Below, one piece after another: positions 34,588-42,378 of a stretch of DNA of 64,000 nucleotides. The stretch covers positions 310,001 to 374,000 of the forward strand of contig JAUHXK010000001.1 of assembly GCA_030427405.1 (NCBI GenBank), in the 5' to 3' direction. Under the pieces are notes generated by a model. The model ran no database searches, had not been told where the DNA came from, and saw nothing but the letters and a program-made list of their open reading frames with translations. Positions within the stretch are counted from its first letter, which is position 1, and each line of letters opens with the position of its first letter. Made by a program: the position numbers and the translations under genes. Source of the DNA: Alphaproteobacteria bacterium (lineage in GTDB: Bacteria > Pseudomonadota > Alphaproteobacteria > Rhodobacterales > Rhodobacteraceae).

Positions 34588-36771
34588 ATGTCATTGCGCC
34601 ATATCTGCCTGACATCTGCCCTGGCCCTGACCGCCGGTCAGGCCACGGCAGAAATGAATTTCAACCGAATTGCGTCTTTCCCGGTCGTCAAGAACATGGC
34701 CGAGGGGGCCGATACCAGCCGTGAAACCTCGCCCGAAATCATCGCGGCGACGTCGGACGGCATGACGCTGGTTTATACCGACAGCCCGTTGGGCGTGATC
34801 GGGATGGTCGACATCACCGACCCTGCGCGCCCCGCCCCGCTGGGGTCGATGGATGTTGGGGGCGAGCCGACATCGGTCGGGATCGTCGGCGCGACGGCCT
34901 TTGTCGGTGTGAACACCTCGGAAAGCTTTACCGCGCCGTCGGGCAAGCTGATCTCGGTCGATATCGCGGGCAAGGCGGAAACCGCCTCCTGTGACCTTGG
35001 CGGTCAGCCCGACAGTGTCGCCATCGCCCCCGATGGCAGCTTTGTTGCCGTGGCCATCGAGAACGAGCGGGACGAAGACCTGAATGATGGCATCATCCCA
35101 CAGCTGCCCGCCGGGTCGCTGGCGCTGGTGCCGTTGAAAGACGGTGCGCTGGACTGTTCCGGCCTGAAAATGGCCGTGCTGACCGGTCTGGCCGAAGTTG
35201 CGCCGACCGACCCTGAACCCGAATTCGTTGACATCAACGGGCTGGGCGAAACGGTCATCACCTTGCAGGAAAACAACCACATCGCGGTTGTCGACAGGGA
35301 CGGCACCGTGATCAGCCATTTCTCGGCCGGCAGCGTGGATCTGGACGGCATCGACGCAACCGACGAGCGCGGCGCGCTGATTTTCACCGAAAGCCAGCCG
35401 GGCCGCCTGCGCGAGCCGGATGCGGTGAAATGGATCGACGACAACCACTTTGCCACCGCCAACGAAGGTGATTACCAGGGCGGATCGCGCGGCTGGACGA
35501 TCTTTCACAAGGACGGCACCGTTGTTTACGAAAACGGCACCGATTTTGAAAAAGCCATCATCCAGATCGGCCACTACCCGGACAAGCGTTCCGACGCCAA
35601 AGGGGTCGAGCCGGAAAGTGTGACCGCGGCCACCTTCGGCGGCACGCCGATGATCTTTGTCGGGGCCGAACGCGCCTCGGTCGTGGGGGTCTATGACGCC
35701 ACCGACCCGGCAAATCCGGTTCTGAAACAGCTGCTTCCCTCGGGCGTTGGCCCGGAAGGGTATGTTGCGATCCCCGAACGCAACCTGCTGGTCTCGGCCA
35801 ATGAAAAAGACCTGATCGAAGATGGTGGACCGCGTGCCCATGTCAGCATCTTCGAATACCAGGACGCCCCCGCAGCCTATCCGCACCTTACCTCGGCTGG
35901 CACAGATGAGCTGATCGGATGGGGTGCCCTGTCCGGTCTGGTCGCGGATGAGGACGGTATCCTTTATGCCGTCAATGACAGCTTTTATGGTTTCCAGCCG
36001 TCGATCTTCAAGATCGATCCCAGCCAGAAACCCGCCCGCATCGTTGACGTCATCCGCATTCACCGTCAGGACGGCAACCCGGCGCAGAAGCTTGACCTTG
36101 AGGGCATCACGCTGGACGGCGAGGGCGGCTTTTACGTCGCCTCAGAGGGCCGCACGGACCGCGTCATTCCACACGCGATCTATCATGTCTCGGCGGATGG
36201 TCTGATCAAGGGCGGCAAAGGTGAAATCGGCCTGCCGCCGGAACTGATGGCTGTCGAAAAACGCTTTGGGTTCGAAGGCATCACCAAGGTCGGCGATACC
36301 CTGTGGATGGTTGTTCAGCGCGAATGGAAGGACGATCCGAAAAACCATATCAAGCTTGTTGCCTATAACCTTGAGACCCAGGAATGGGGCGCGGTTAATT
36401 ATCCCAAGGCCGAACCGGATACCGGCTGGGTCGGCATGTCGGAAATCGCCGCCTTCGGTGACCATGTTTATGTCGTGGAACGCGACAACCAGCACGACCA
36501 CCGCGCGGTGACCAAGAAAATCTATCGCGTGCCGCTGGCCGACATGACCCCGGCCCCGCTTGGTGGCGATCTGCCAGTTGTCGGCAAGGAACTGGTCCGT
36601 GACTTGCTGCCCGACCTGAAATCGACCGGCGGATACGTCCTGGACAAGGTCGAAGGCCTGGCCATCCTGCCTTCGGGCGAGGCGTTTGTCGTCACCGACA
36701 ATGACGGCGTAGACGACGCCTCGGGCGAGACGATGTTCTGGTCCATCGGTCCGGTGACCGGCGGCAACTGA
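34588..36771 (+). CDS. secreted phytase-like esterase (esterase-like activity of phytase family)
   Basis: 727 aa. A signal peptide (about residues 1-20, ALALTAGQATA then EMNF) exports the protein. The N-terminal half (about 40-430) looks like a beta-propeller of repeats with DGSFVAVAIENERDEDLNDG and SVTAATFGGTPMIFVGAERA. The C-terminal half (about 450-725) holds blocks of the phytase-like esterase domain: SGLVADEDGILYAVNDSFYG, KLDLEGITLDGEGGFYVASE, GFEGITKVGDTLWMVVQREW and VEGLAILPSGEAFVVTDNDG. Phosphate ester hydrolysis is implied by family only. Start at 34588 is set by the signal peptide and GAGGGGAG upstream. A Pho-box-like repeat precedes it and a terminator follows. Confidence 0.85.
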   Translation: MSLRHICLTSALALTAGQATAEMNFNRIASFPVVKNMAEGADTSRETSPEIIAATSDGMTLVYTDSPLGVIGMVDITDPARPAPLGSMDVGGEPTSVGIVGATAFVGVNTSESFTAPSGKLISVDIAGKAETASCDLGGQPDSVAIAPDGSFVAVAIENERDEDLNDGIIPQLPAGSLALVPLKDGALDCSGLKMAVLTGLAEVAPTDPEPEFVDINGLGETVITLQENNHIAVVDRDGTVISHFSAGSVDLDGIDATDERGALIFTESQPGRLREPDAVKWIDDNHFATANEGDYQGGSRGWTIFHKDGTVVYENGTDFEKAIIQIGHYPDKRSDAKGVEPESVTAATFGGTPMIFVGAERASVVGVYDATDPANPVLKQLLPSGVGPEGYVAIPERNLLVSANEKDLIEDGGPRAHVSIFEYQDAPAAYPHLTSAGTDELIGWGALSGLVADEDGILYAVNDSFYGFQPSIFKIDPSQKPARIVDVIRIHRQDGNPAQKLDLEGITLDGEGGFYVASEGRTDRVIPHAIYHVSADGLIKGGKGEIGLPPELMAVEKRFGFEGITKVGDTLWMVVQREWKDDPKNHIKLVAYNLETQEWGAVNYPKAEPDTGWVGMSEIAAFGDHVYVVERDNQHDHRAVTKKIYRVPLADMTPAPLGGDLPVVGKELVRDLLPDLKSTGGYVLDKVEGLAILPSGEAFVVTDNDGVDDASGETMFWSIGPVTGGN

Positions 36772-36788
36772 GCCTTCAGAACGTACAG

Positions 36789-36823
36789 AAAGGCCCCGCG
36801 AATCCATTTCGCGGGGCCTTTTT
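36789..36823 (+). terminator. intrinsic terminator after the phytase-like gene
   Basis: AAGGCCCCGCGAA and TTCGCGGGGCCTT form a stem of about 13 bp around TCCAT, followed by T5 (36819-36823). It lies 18 bases after the stop codon. Confidence 0.9.
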
Positions 36824-36983
36824 CGTGCCGCTGGCCTAATTGATGTCGCGCCGCCTTGCAAAGGGGACACCCCGAAACAGGCCGCGCGACCTTGGTACAA
36901 ACAGGCTGTTTGCTGCCGGTCCGATTTGGTCCGTGGCGGTGTTCGCGTTATGGTTCAATGGGGACAGTTCAAGGAGTTCAGTC

Positions 36984-37469
36984 ATGAATATTGAAGTTCT
37001 TCAACCCAAACCCTTCGACCTTGTCGGCCAGACCATCATGATCGCCGGAAATGCCGTGGGCTTTGAAAGTCATTTGACCATCAGCGTCAGCGAAGGTCAT
37101 GTCGAATTCACGGGGGCGGCTGTCGCTGGTTCTATCGCCCTGCGACAGTTTCAGGCCACTATCGACATCCCCGAGAATCCCAACTTTCAGCTCGACCGGC
37201 TGTTCGTCACAGTCAAGGACGACAGCGCCGGCGGTGAGGGCGGTATTCCCACCGTTCATGTTCCGGTGTTTTTCGGGCCGCGCATCCTTGCAGGGTATAT
37301 CGGGTACCGGAACCATACCGTTGCGCCCGGCGATACGCTGACTGCGATATCACAGGCGCATTACGGCAACCCCGGCCAGGTCTCGGTCATTCAGCGTGCC
37401 AATGCGCACCTGATCAGCGATCCCGACATCATTTTCCCCGGTCAGGAACTGCGCATCCCCATCGCCTGA
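36984..37469 (+). CDS. Gmad2-LysM domain protein without obvious signal peptide
   Basis: 161 aa. An N-terminal Ig-like Gmad2 domain (about residues 1-95) has IEVLQPKPFDLVGQTIMIAG and FESHLTISV. A LysM domain (about 108-160) has HTVAPGDTLTAISQAHYGNP and IFPGQELRIPIA, the usual peptidoglycan-binding module. The start at 36984 has AAGGAG seven bases upstream. No signal peptide or membrane helix is seen, which is odd for a LysM protein; extending upstream gives an in-frame ORF but it crosses a low-quality region with no signal either. It is alone, convergent with the hsp20 gene. Confidence 0.8.
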   Translation: MNIEVLQPKPFDLVGQTIMIAGNAVGFESHLTISVSEGHVEFTGAAVAGSIALRQFQATIDIPENPNFQLDRLFVTVKDDSAGGEGGIPTVHVPVFFGPRILAGYIGYRNHTVAPGDTLTAISQAHYGNPGQVSVIQRANAHLISDPDIIFPGQELRIPIA

Positions 37470-37495
37470 CGATCAGGCAATGGGGTCCAAAAGCA

Positions 37496-37525
37496 ACGCC
37501 CCGCGACTGGTGGATCGCGGGGCGT
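37496..37525. terminator. hairpin between LysM gene and hsp20
   Basis: ACGCCCCGCGA (37496-37506) and TCGCGGGGCGT (37515-37525) form a perfect 11-bp stem with an 8-nt loop. It lies between two convergent genes and has only a weak T-run (GTGTT), so efficiency is uncertain. Confidence 0.55.
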
Positions 37526-37575
37526 GTGTTGCGGCGGTCAGGGAGGAGACAACCGCCGCTAAAACATCAGGCCGT

Positions 37576-38043
37576 TCAGTTGACGGCCTTGGCGTCAACC
37601 ACGTCTTTTTCTATGGCTTTCGCCGAAGAAATTTCGATCCGGCGCGGCTTTAGTGCCTCGGGCACTTCGCGCTTCAGGTCGATATGCAGCATGCCATTTT
37701 CGTGGCTGGCGCCCGTGACACGCACATGGTCGGCCAGGGCAAACCGGCGCTCGAACGCGCGGGTGGCGATACCGCGATGCAAATAGCTGCGGTCCTTGTC
37801 CTCGGTCGCTTTCTTGCCGGCCACGATCAAAGCATTCTCTTTCACTTCGACCGAAAGGTCCGATTCCGAAAATCCGGCGACAGCTACGGAAATCCGATAG
37901 GTGTCGGCGTCGGTCTTTTCGATGTTATAAGGCGGATAGCTGGGCTGAGCCACGTCATTGGTCAGAACGCGATCCATCATATCGGCGATCTGGTCAAAAC
38001 CGATGGTGGCGCGGTGCAGCGGTGCAAAATCAAAACTACGCAT
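37576..38043 (-). CDS. small heat-shock protein Hsp20 (IbpA-like)
   Basis: 155 aa. Holds unfolding proteins for refolding by DnaK/ClpB. The alpha-crystallin domain runs about residues 35-130 (YNIEKTDADTYRISVAVAGF at the start, then IVAGKKATEDKDRSYLHRGI and FERRFALADHVRV). The N-terminus MRSFDFAPLHRATIGFDQIA is typical of IbpA/HspH-type proteins. The start at 38043 has GAGGAT upstream, and this same sequence is paired in a predicted ROSE thermometer. The gene has its own RpoH-like promoter within the end of the upstream protease gene. Confidence 0.95.
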   Translation of the reverse strand: MRSFDFAPLHRATIGFDQIADMMDRVLTNDVAQPSYPPYNIEKTDADTYRISVAVAGFSESDLSVEVKENALIVAGKKATEDKDRSYLHRGIATRAFERRFALADHVRVTGASHENGMLHIDLKREVPEALKPRRIEISSAKAIEKDVVDAKAVN

Positions 38044-38138
38044 GTTTCGTATCCTCAAGTCAGAGCGATTTACGATTCAGTGCCCTCCGATTGGACGGGC
38101 GGTGAGATTTCCCGGACCCCGTATCTGGCGGCCCGGTA
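38044..38138 (-). ncRNA. ROSE-type RNA thermometer in the hsp20 leader
   Basis: The leader, read on the minus strand, ends in AUCGCUC (38069-38063), a 6-nt loop and GAGGAU (38056-38051), ending eight bases before the ATG. AUC-CUC pairs with GAG-GAU and leaves the G of UCGCU bulged, exactly the conserved feature of ROSE elements (UYGCU opposite the Shine-Dalgarno). An upstream G/C-rich region could form the other stems. ROSE elements melt at heat-shock temperature and free the ribosome site. The 5' end at about 38138 is inferred from the promoter; the fold beyond the SD hairpin is not modelled. Confidence 0.75.
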
Positions 38139-38144
38139 TAATTC

Positions 38145-38173
38145 ACATGGGTAGCGATCTGACCGAGTTCAAG
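38145..38173 (-). promoter_or_regulatory. RpoH-type heat-shock promoter of hsp20
   Basis: On the minus strand: CTTGAA (38173-38168), 15 bases, then ACCCATGT (38152-38145). This is close to the sigma-32 consensus CTTGAA-N11-16-CCCCATNT. The -35 box overlaps the very end of the upstream trypsin-like gene. A transcript start near 38138 would give a leader of about 95 bases, fitting a ROSE element. Confidence 0.65.
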
Positions 38174-38987
38174 ACCCTCCGGGGCTGACGAATTTTGCCC
38201 CCGAACTGGATTTTCCCGAGCCGACGCCCAGCCTGCGGATCGTTGCCTGCGGCCGCGGCGCGTCGCGGCGCAGTATCGCCTTGAGGTCCGACACGATGCG
38301 GCCCAGTTCCATGCCGTACCCGACCTTACTGCGGCCATCCGATCCGACGGCCGAAACAACCGAAAGAATCTGCCAGCGGGGGCCGTTCCGGGCCAGGATG
38401 GCCGACCCCGAAGACCCAAAGGTGATGTCGCAGTTAAAGGTGATCAGACCTTGCCGCCGTTCCAGAATGCGGCAGGACCGTTCGCGTGTTATCGCATTGG
38501 CGCGCCCGCGCCCGTACGAGGCGACACTGATCTCGTTTCCGGCAACGCGCCCGCTATGCAGGGCAAATGGGTTCGCGACCGAATACGGGATCGGCCCGTC
38601 AAGCCGCATCAACGCGACATCAGCGCGAACGCTGTCCGCCGATAGGGGGGCATTTGCCACGTAGCTTGGCAATGTGGCGATCTGAACAACCTTCCGTTCC
38701 GCCAGCGCGTTCCCATCGCTCAACCCGGCGCGAAAGGTCACCTCGCCGGGCGCGTAGGCTTGCCCGGTCGCCTTGTCCAGGGCGCAATGGGCGGCTGTCA
38801 GAACGACATCCTGCGCAATCAGCGTCCCGGTACAGAATGACCGCGTTCCGATATCCAGGCGGCCGATGGCTTCCCAGCCATATAGATCGTCACGATCCGT
38901 CAGCCGGCGCTTGTCAGCCGTTTGCGCCACAGCAGCGGTGGCAATCAGCGCAACACACGCGATCAGGCAGGCAAGCACGCGTGTCAT
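38169..38987 (-). CDS. secreted trypsin-fold serine protease, copy 2 of a tandem pair
   Basis: 272 aa. Signal peptide (about 1-21, ALIATAAVAQ). The catalytic triad of family S1 is His67 (LTAAHCALD), Asp123 (RADVALMRL) and Ser193 in GSSGSAI. The serine motif GSSGSA differs from the GDSGGP of trypsins and is nearer to the S1B type. Cysteines near His67 and the serine could form the usual disulfides. The gene overlaps the upstream protease by four bases (ATGA), so the two are one transcript. It contains the -35 box of the downstream hsp20 gene. Confidence 0.88.
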   Translation of the reverse strand: MTRVLACLIACVALIATAAVAQTADKRRLTDRDDLYGWEAIGRLDIGTRSFCTGTLIAQDVVLTAAHCALDKATGQAYAPGEVTFRAGLSDGNALAERKVVQIATLPSYVANAPLSADSVRADVALMRLDGPIPYSVANPFALHSGRVAGNEISVASYGRGRANAITRERSCRILERRQGLITFNCDITFGSSGSAILARNGPRWQILSVVSAVGSDGRSKVGYGMELGRIVSDLKAILRRDAPRPQATIRRLGVGSGKSSSGAKFVSPGGS

Positions 38988-39811
38988 GGCCGCACGAACC
39001 TTGCGCCAGGGTTCTTGCCCGAATTACCGGGCGAGGCGGAAAGCCCGAACCCCCGCCCCTCGGCCAGTTCGGTTTGAAGAAGGTGCAGCGATTCCTCCAA
39101 CGCGGTTCCCAGGGCCACCCGCTGACCGTCCAGCTCGGCCTTGGCCGAGACCACGGAAACGATACGCGGACGCTCGCCGGAAAACGAAAAGATCGGCGCG
39201 CCGGATGCGCCGAAATCCACGTCACAGGACATGACCAGGATACCGGACTGGCGCGCCATGACGGAACAGACCTCTTGCAGGGCGGGGGCTTCGGCTCGGT
39301 CATGGGCATAGCTGACAACGCCCACGTCTTCGCCCCGCGACGGACGATCGCCGGTTTCAAAAGGAATGACGGTTGTATTGCGGATCGGCTGCCAAAGCTC
39401 GATCAGGGCCACGTCATTGCGGACCCGCCCCGCGGATGCGCCTGCGTCGTACTGATAGTCAGGGTGAACAACCGCCTGCCGCGCCGCGCGATAGGCCGAG
39501 GCCCGGCCCCGCCGCCAGCCAGCCAGAAACTCAATCTGTGATGGGTCGATACGCTGCTGCGTGACCTTGTCAAACAGGCAATGTGCCGCCGTCAGGACCA
39601 GCGTTGGTGAAATCAGGGCACCGGTACAAAAACCGGTGCCATCAATGTCCAGCCGCCCGACAGCCATCCAGTCCCGGCCCGAATCCGAGGTTTCCAGGCT
39701 TGTCAGCCCTGTATCCTGCGCCATCGCCGACATCGGCAGCCAGGCAAATGCAATCACCCTGATCCAGTTCCGCACGCGGTTCTCCGGCCACTTGTTCCGA
39801 CCAAAAGTCAT
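38984..39811 (-). CDS. secreted trypsin-fold serine protease, copy 1 of a tandem pair
   Basis: 275 aa from the ATG at 39811 (a GTG at 39847 could extend it). The N-terminal signal peptide is VIAFAWLPMSAMAQ (about 19-32). The triad is His77 (LTAAHCLFD), Asp133 (RNDVALIEL) and Ser203 in GASGAPI. It resembles the next gene in layout (GRLDI, FCTG, TAAHC), but the sequences differ a lot. It leads the two-gene operon and is separated from glcF by about 85 bases. Confidence 0.85.
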   Translation of the reverse strand: MTFGRNKWPENRVRNWIRVIAFAWLPMSAMAQDTGLTSLETSDSGRDWMAVGRLDIDGTGFCTGALISPTLVLTAAHCLFDKVTQQRIDPSQIEFLAGWRRGRASAYRAARQAVVHPDYQYDAGASAGRVRNDVALIELWQPIRNTTVIPFETGDRPSRGEDVGVVSYAHDRAEAPALQEVCSVMARQSGILVMSCDVDFGASGAPIFSFSGERPRIVSVVSAKAELDGQRVALGTALEESLHLLQTELAEGRGFGLSASPGNSGKNPGARFVRP

Positions 39812-39895
39812 ACGAACGACCTGCGGCGAAAATAGGGCGTGGATCACGGGTTTCTTTTTGGCCCCTTACTGATGCGTTGCTGCATCAGTGACGGC

Positions 39896-41218
39896 CTAGC
39901 GCAAGATCGGCACCGCGCTGTGCGACGGGCCATCCGCGCGCATCGTGCGGGGCACCGGGCCACCGGTTACCCAATCCAGCAACTCGACCGTATGTACGAT
40001 CGGGATATCCGTTGCCGACCCGATCTGCATCATGCAGCCGATATTTCCGGCGGCAATCACATCCGGTTGCCGCGCTTCCAGCGTGCGTATCTTGCGCTGT
40101 TTGAGTTGGGCAGAGATTTCCGGCTGCATCAGGTTGTAGGTTCCGGCGCTGCCGCAACACAGGTGGCTGTCGGCCGGTTCCACGACCCGGAATCCGGCCC
40201 GTTTCAGCAGGTCTTTCGGATAGGTCTTGATCTGCTGTCCATGCTGCAACGAACAGGCCGCATGATAGGCAATTGTCATGTCGCGCTCTGCCATTTCCGG
40301 CAGGTTCAACTGCATCAAAAGCTCGCTGATATCCATTGCAATCCCGGAAACCCGTGCCGCGTCCTCGGCCAGTTCGCCCTGCGGGAACATGTGCCCATAA
40401 TCCTTTACGGTTGTTCCGCAGCCCGACGTGTTGATGACGATAGCGTCCAGCCCTTCGCCGTCCATTTCCTGCGCCCAGGCGCGAATATTTGCGGCGGCGG
40501 CAGCGTGGCTTTCATCGGTTTTGCCCATGTGATGCGTCAGCGCACCGCAGCACCCGGCGCCCCGCGCCACGACAACCTCGCAACCCAGTCGCGTCAGCAA
40601 ACGGATGGTGGCGTCGTTGATATCGGTGTTCAGCGCCTTTTGCGCACAGCCCGTCATCAGCGCGACCCGCCGTTTTCGCGCGCCCGTGGGGGCAAAGCTC
40701 TGCGGGTCGTCATTGCGGCTGACCGGTGGGATGTGGCGCGGCGCCATGTCCAGCATCGCCCGCAGCCGTGCGTCGGGCATCAAAAACCGGAACGGCCGCC
40801 CCAGGCGGGCCCCGATCAGCGCCCACCGGAACCGCATCGGGTAAGGCAATATCCGGGCCAGAACCCAACGCAGCGCCCGGTCCGAGAAGGGACGTTTGTA
40901 ATGCTCTTCGATATTGGCGCGGGCGTGGTCCACCAGGTGCATGTAATGGACACCTGACGGGCAGGTCGTCATGCAAGCCAGGCAGGACAGGCACCGGTCG
41001 ATATGCTTGACCGTTTTGTCGTCGGGCACCCGGTTGTTTTCCAGCATGTCCTTGATCAGGTAGATGCGCCCGCGCGGGCTGTCCAACTCGTCACCCAGAA
41101 CCTGATAGGTGGGGCAGGTCGCCGTGCAAAATCCGCAATGCACACAATTGCGCAGAATCTCGTTCGAGCGCTGGATGGCAGGGTCCTGCAATTGCTGTTC
41201 GGTAAAGCTTGTCTGCAT
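39896..41218 (-). CDS. glcF: glycolate oxidase iron-sulfur subunit
   Basis: 440 aa. GlcF transfers electrons from GlcDE to the quinone pool. Two ferredoxin-type Fe-S motifs are clear: CVHCGFCTATCPTY (about 21-34) and CLSCLACMTTCPSG (about 73-86). Two C-terminal CCG domains follow, with GCCGALTHHMG and the AACSLQHGQQIKT/LCCGSAGTYN regions. It is four bases after glcE and forms the end of the glcDEF operon. The complete set fits a membrane glycolate oxidase for photorespiration-derived or environmental glycolate. Confidence 0.96.
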   Translation of the reverse strand: MQTSFTEQQLQDPAIQRSNEILRNCVHCGFCTATCPTYQVLGDELDSPRGRIYLIKDMLENNRVPDDKTVKHIDRCLSCLACMTTCPSGVHYMHLVDHARANIEEHYKRPFSDRALRWVLARILPYPMRFRWALIGARLGRPFRFLMPDARLRAMLDMAPRHIPPVSRNDDPQSFAPTGARKRRVALMTGCAQKALNTDINDATIRLLTRLGCEVVVARGAGCCGALTHHMGKTDESHAAAAANIRAWAQEMDGEGLDAIVINTSGCGTTVKDYGHMFPQGELAEDAARVSGIAMDISELLMQLNLPEMAERDMTIAYHAACSLQHGQQIKTYPKDLLKRAGFRVVEPADSHLCCGSAGTYNLMQPEISAQLKQRKIRTLEARQPDVIAAGNIGCMMQIGSATDIPIVHTVELLDWVTGGPVPRTMRADGPSHSAVPILR

Positions 41219-41222
41219 ATTC

Positions 41223-42323
41223 CTATCCCATCAATCCCGGGTTGAACACGCCGCGCGGGTCAAACTTGTGGCGCAGGCTGCGCGTCAGGGCGGCAAGGGC
41301 TGGCGGTTCAGGCTGGAACCGGCCCAGCGCCCGTTCTGTCTCGGGGTCGGCGCGCATGATCGTCGCGTGGCCTTCAAAAATGCCAAGGCGGTCGCGCAGG
41401 TCGGTTCCGGGCGCAACCAGCGCCCAGATCAGCCCACCGCCCCAGTCGAAAATCAACTTTCCGGCCTGAATGCGCCCGGCTATCCGCGGCGCATCGCCGG
41501 GCTTTACTGATATCTTCCAGACATCGCCCTGCGCCTGGTCAAAACCGCGCAGGTCGCGCAGCGCCTGCCAAAGTTCCGCCGGGCTTTCGGCGTCGGATAC
41601 AGGGCCGAACCTGTCGAGGGCCTGCCGCAACTGCGCGCGGCGGTAGGACACGGATTGCGCAAACCCTTCGATCCGCAGATACGCCTGACCGGCCTGGGGG
41701 TCATAGGCCGCACCGGACACTTCGAACGGCGATTTCAACGCGGCCGACAACGCCTGCACGGCGGTCTCGGCATTGGGAACCTGAACCGCCAGCGTCGCCG
41801 TTGCCTCGGGTTTGGGCAAAACCTTCAGCGACACTTCGGACAGGACACCCAATGTGCCCCAGGACCCGGCCATCAGCTTGACCAGGTCATAGCCGGTGAC
41901 GTTTTTCATCACCCGGCCACCGTTCCTGATGACCTGGCCTTGCCCGTCGACATAGCGCACGCCCAACAGGAAATCGCGGCACGCACCCGCCTGCACGCGG
42001 CGTGGCCCCGAAATGTTTGCCGCAACAACGCCGCCAATCGTCGGCGTGCCGTCAGTGCCCAATACGTGACGGTGATCCATCGGCTCAAAGGCCAACTGCT
42101 GGCCTTCGGCCTCAAGCGCCGCTTCGATGTCGGCCACCGGTGTTCCGGACTTGGCAACCAGCGTAAGCGCGCCCGGCTCATAAAGCGTGATCCCCTGCAT
42201 ATGCGACAGGGTCAGCGTCGTGCCGGGGCCGGGCACGCCGCGCGTGCCGCCTCCGGCGACGCGCACCGGGCCTTCCAGTCCGCGAACGATTTCGGCCAGT
42301 TCAGCCTCGGATTCAGGTTTCAT
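41223..42323 (-). CDS. glcE: glycolate oxidase FAD-binding subunit
   Basis: 366 aa. PCMH-type FAD-binding domain at the N-terminus (about 15-175): GPVRVAGGGTRG, GVVAANISGPRRVQAG and NGGRVMKNVTGYDLVKLMAG. The C-terminal cap region is shorter than in GlcD, as expected for GlcE. Located between glcD (55-base gap) and glcF. Confidence 0.95.
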   Translation of the reverse strand: MKPESEAELAEIVRGLEGPVRVAGGGTRGVPGPGTTLTLSHMQGITLYEPGALTLVAKSGTPVADIEAALEAEGQQLAFEPMDHRHVLGTDGTPTIGGVVAANISGPRRVQAGACRDFLLGVRYVDGQGQVIRNGGRVMKNVTGYDLVKLMAGSWGTLGVLSEVSLKVLPKPEATATLAVQVPNAETAVQALSAALKSPFEVSGAAYDPQAGQAYLRIEGFAQSVSYRRAQLRQALDRFGPVSDAESPAELWQALRDLRGFDQAQGDVWKISVKPGDAPRIAGRIQAGKLIFDWGGGLIWALVAPGTDLRDRLGIFEGHATIMRADPETERALGRFQPEPPALAALTRSLRHKFDPRGVFNPGLMG

Positions 42324-42378
42324 TCTGCGTCACTTCCAACAAAGGGGGTCTCAGGTATACGGGCAACTGGCCAGGGGG

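Noticed and set aside
34591-36063. 490-aa minus-strand open frame
   Set aside because: Shadow of the phytase-like gene; composition and residues are those of an antisense frame in GC-rich DNA.
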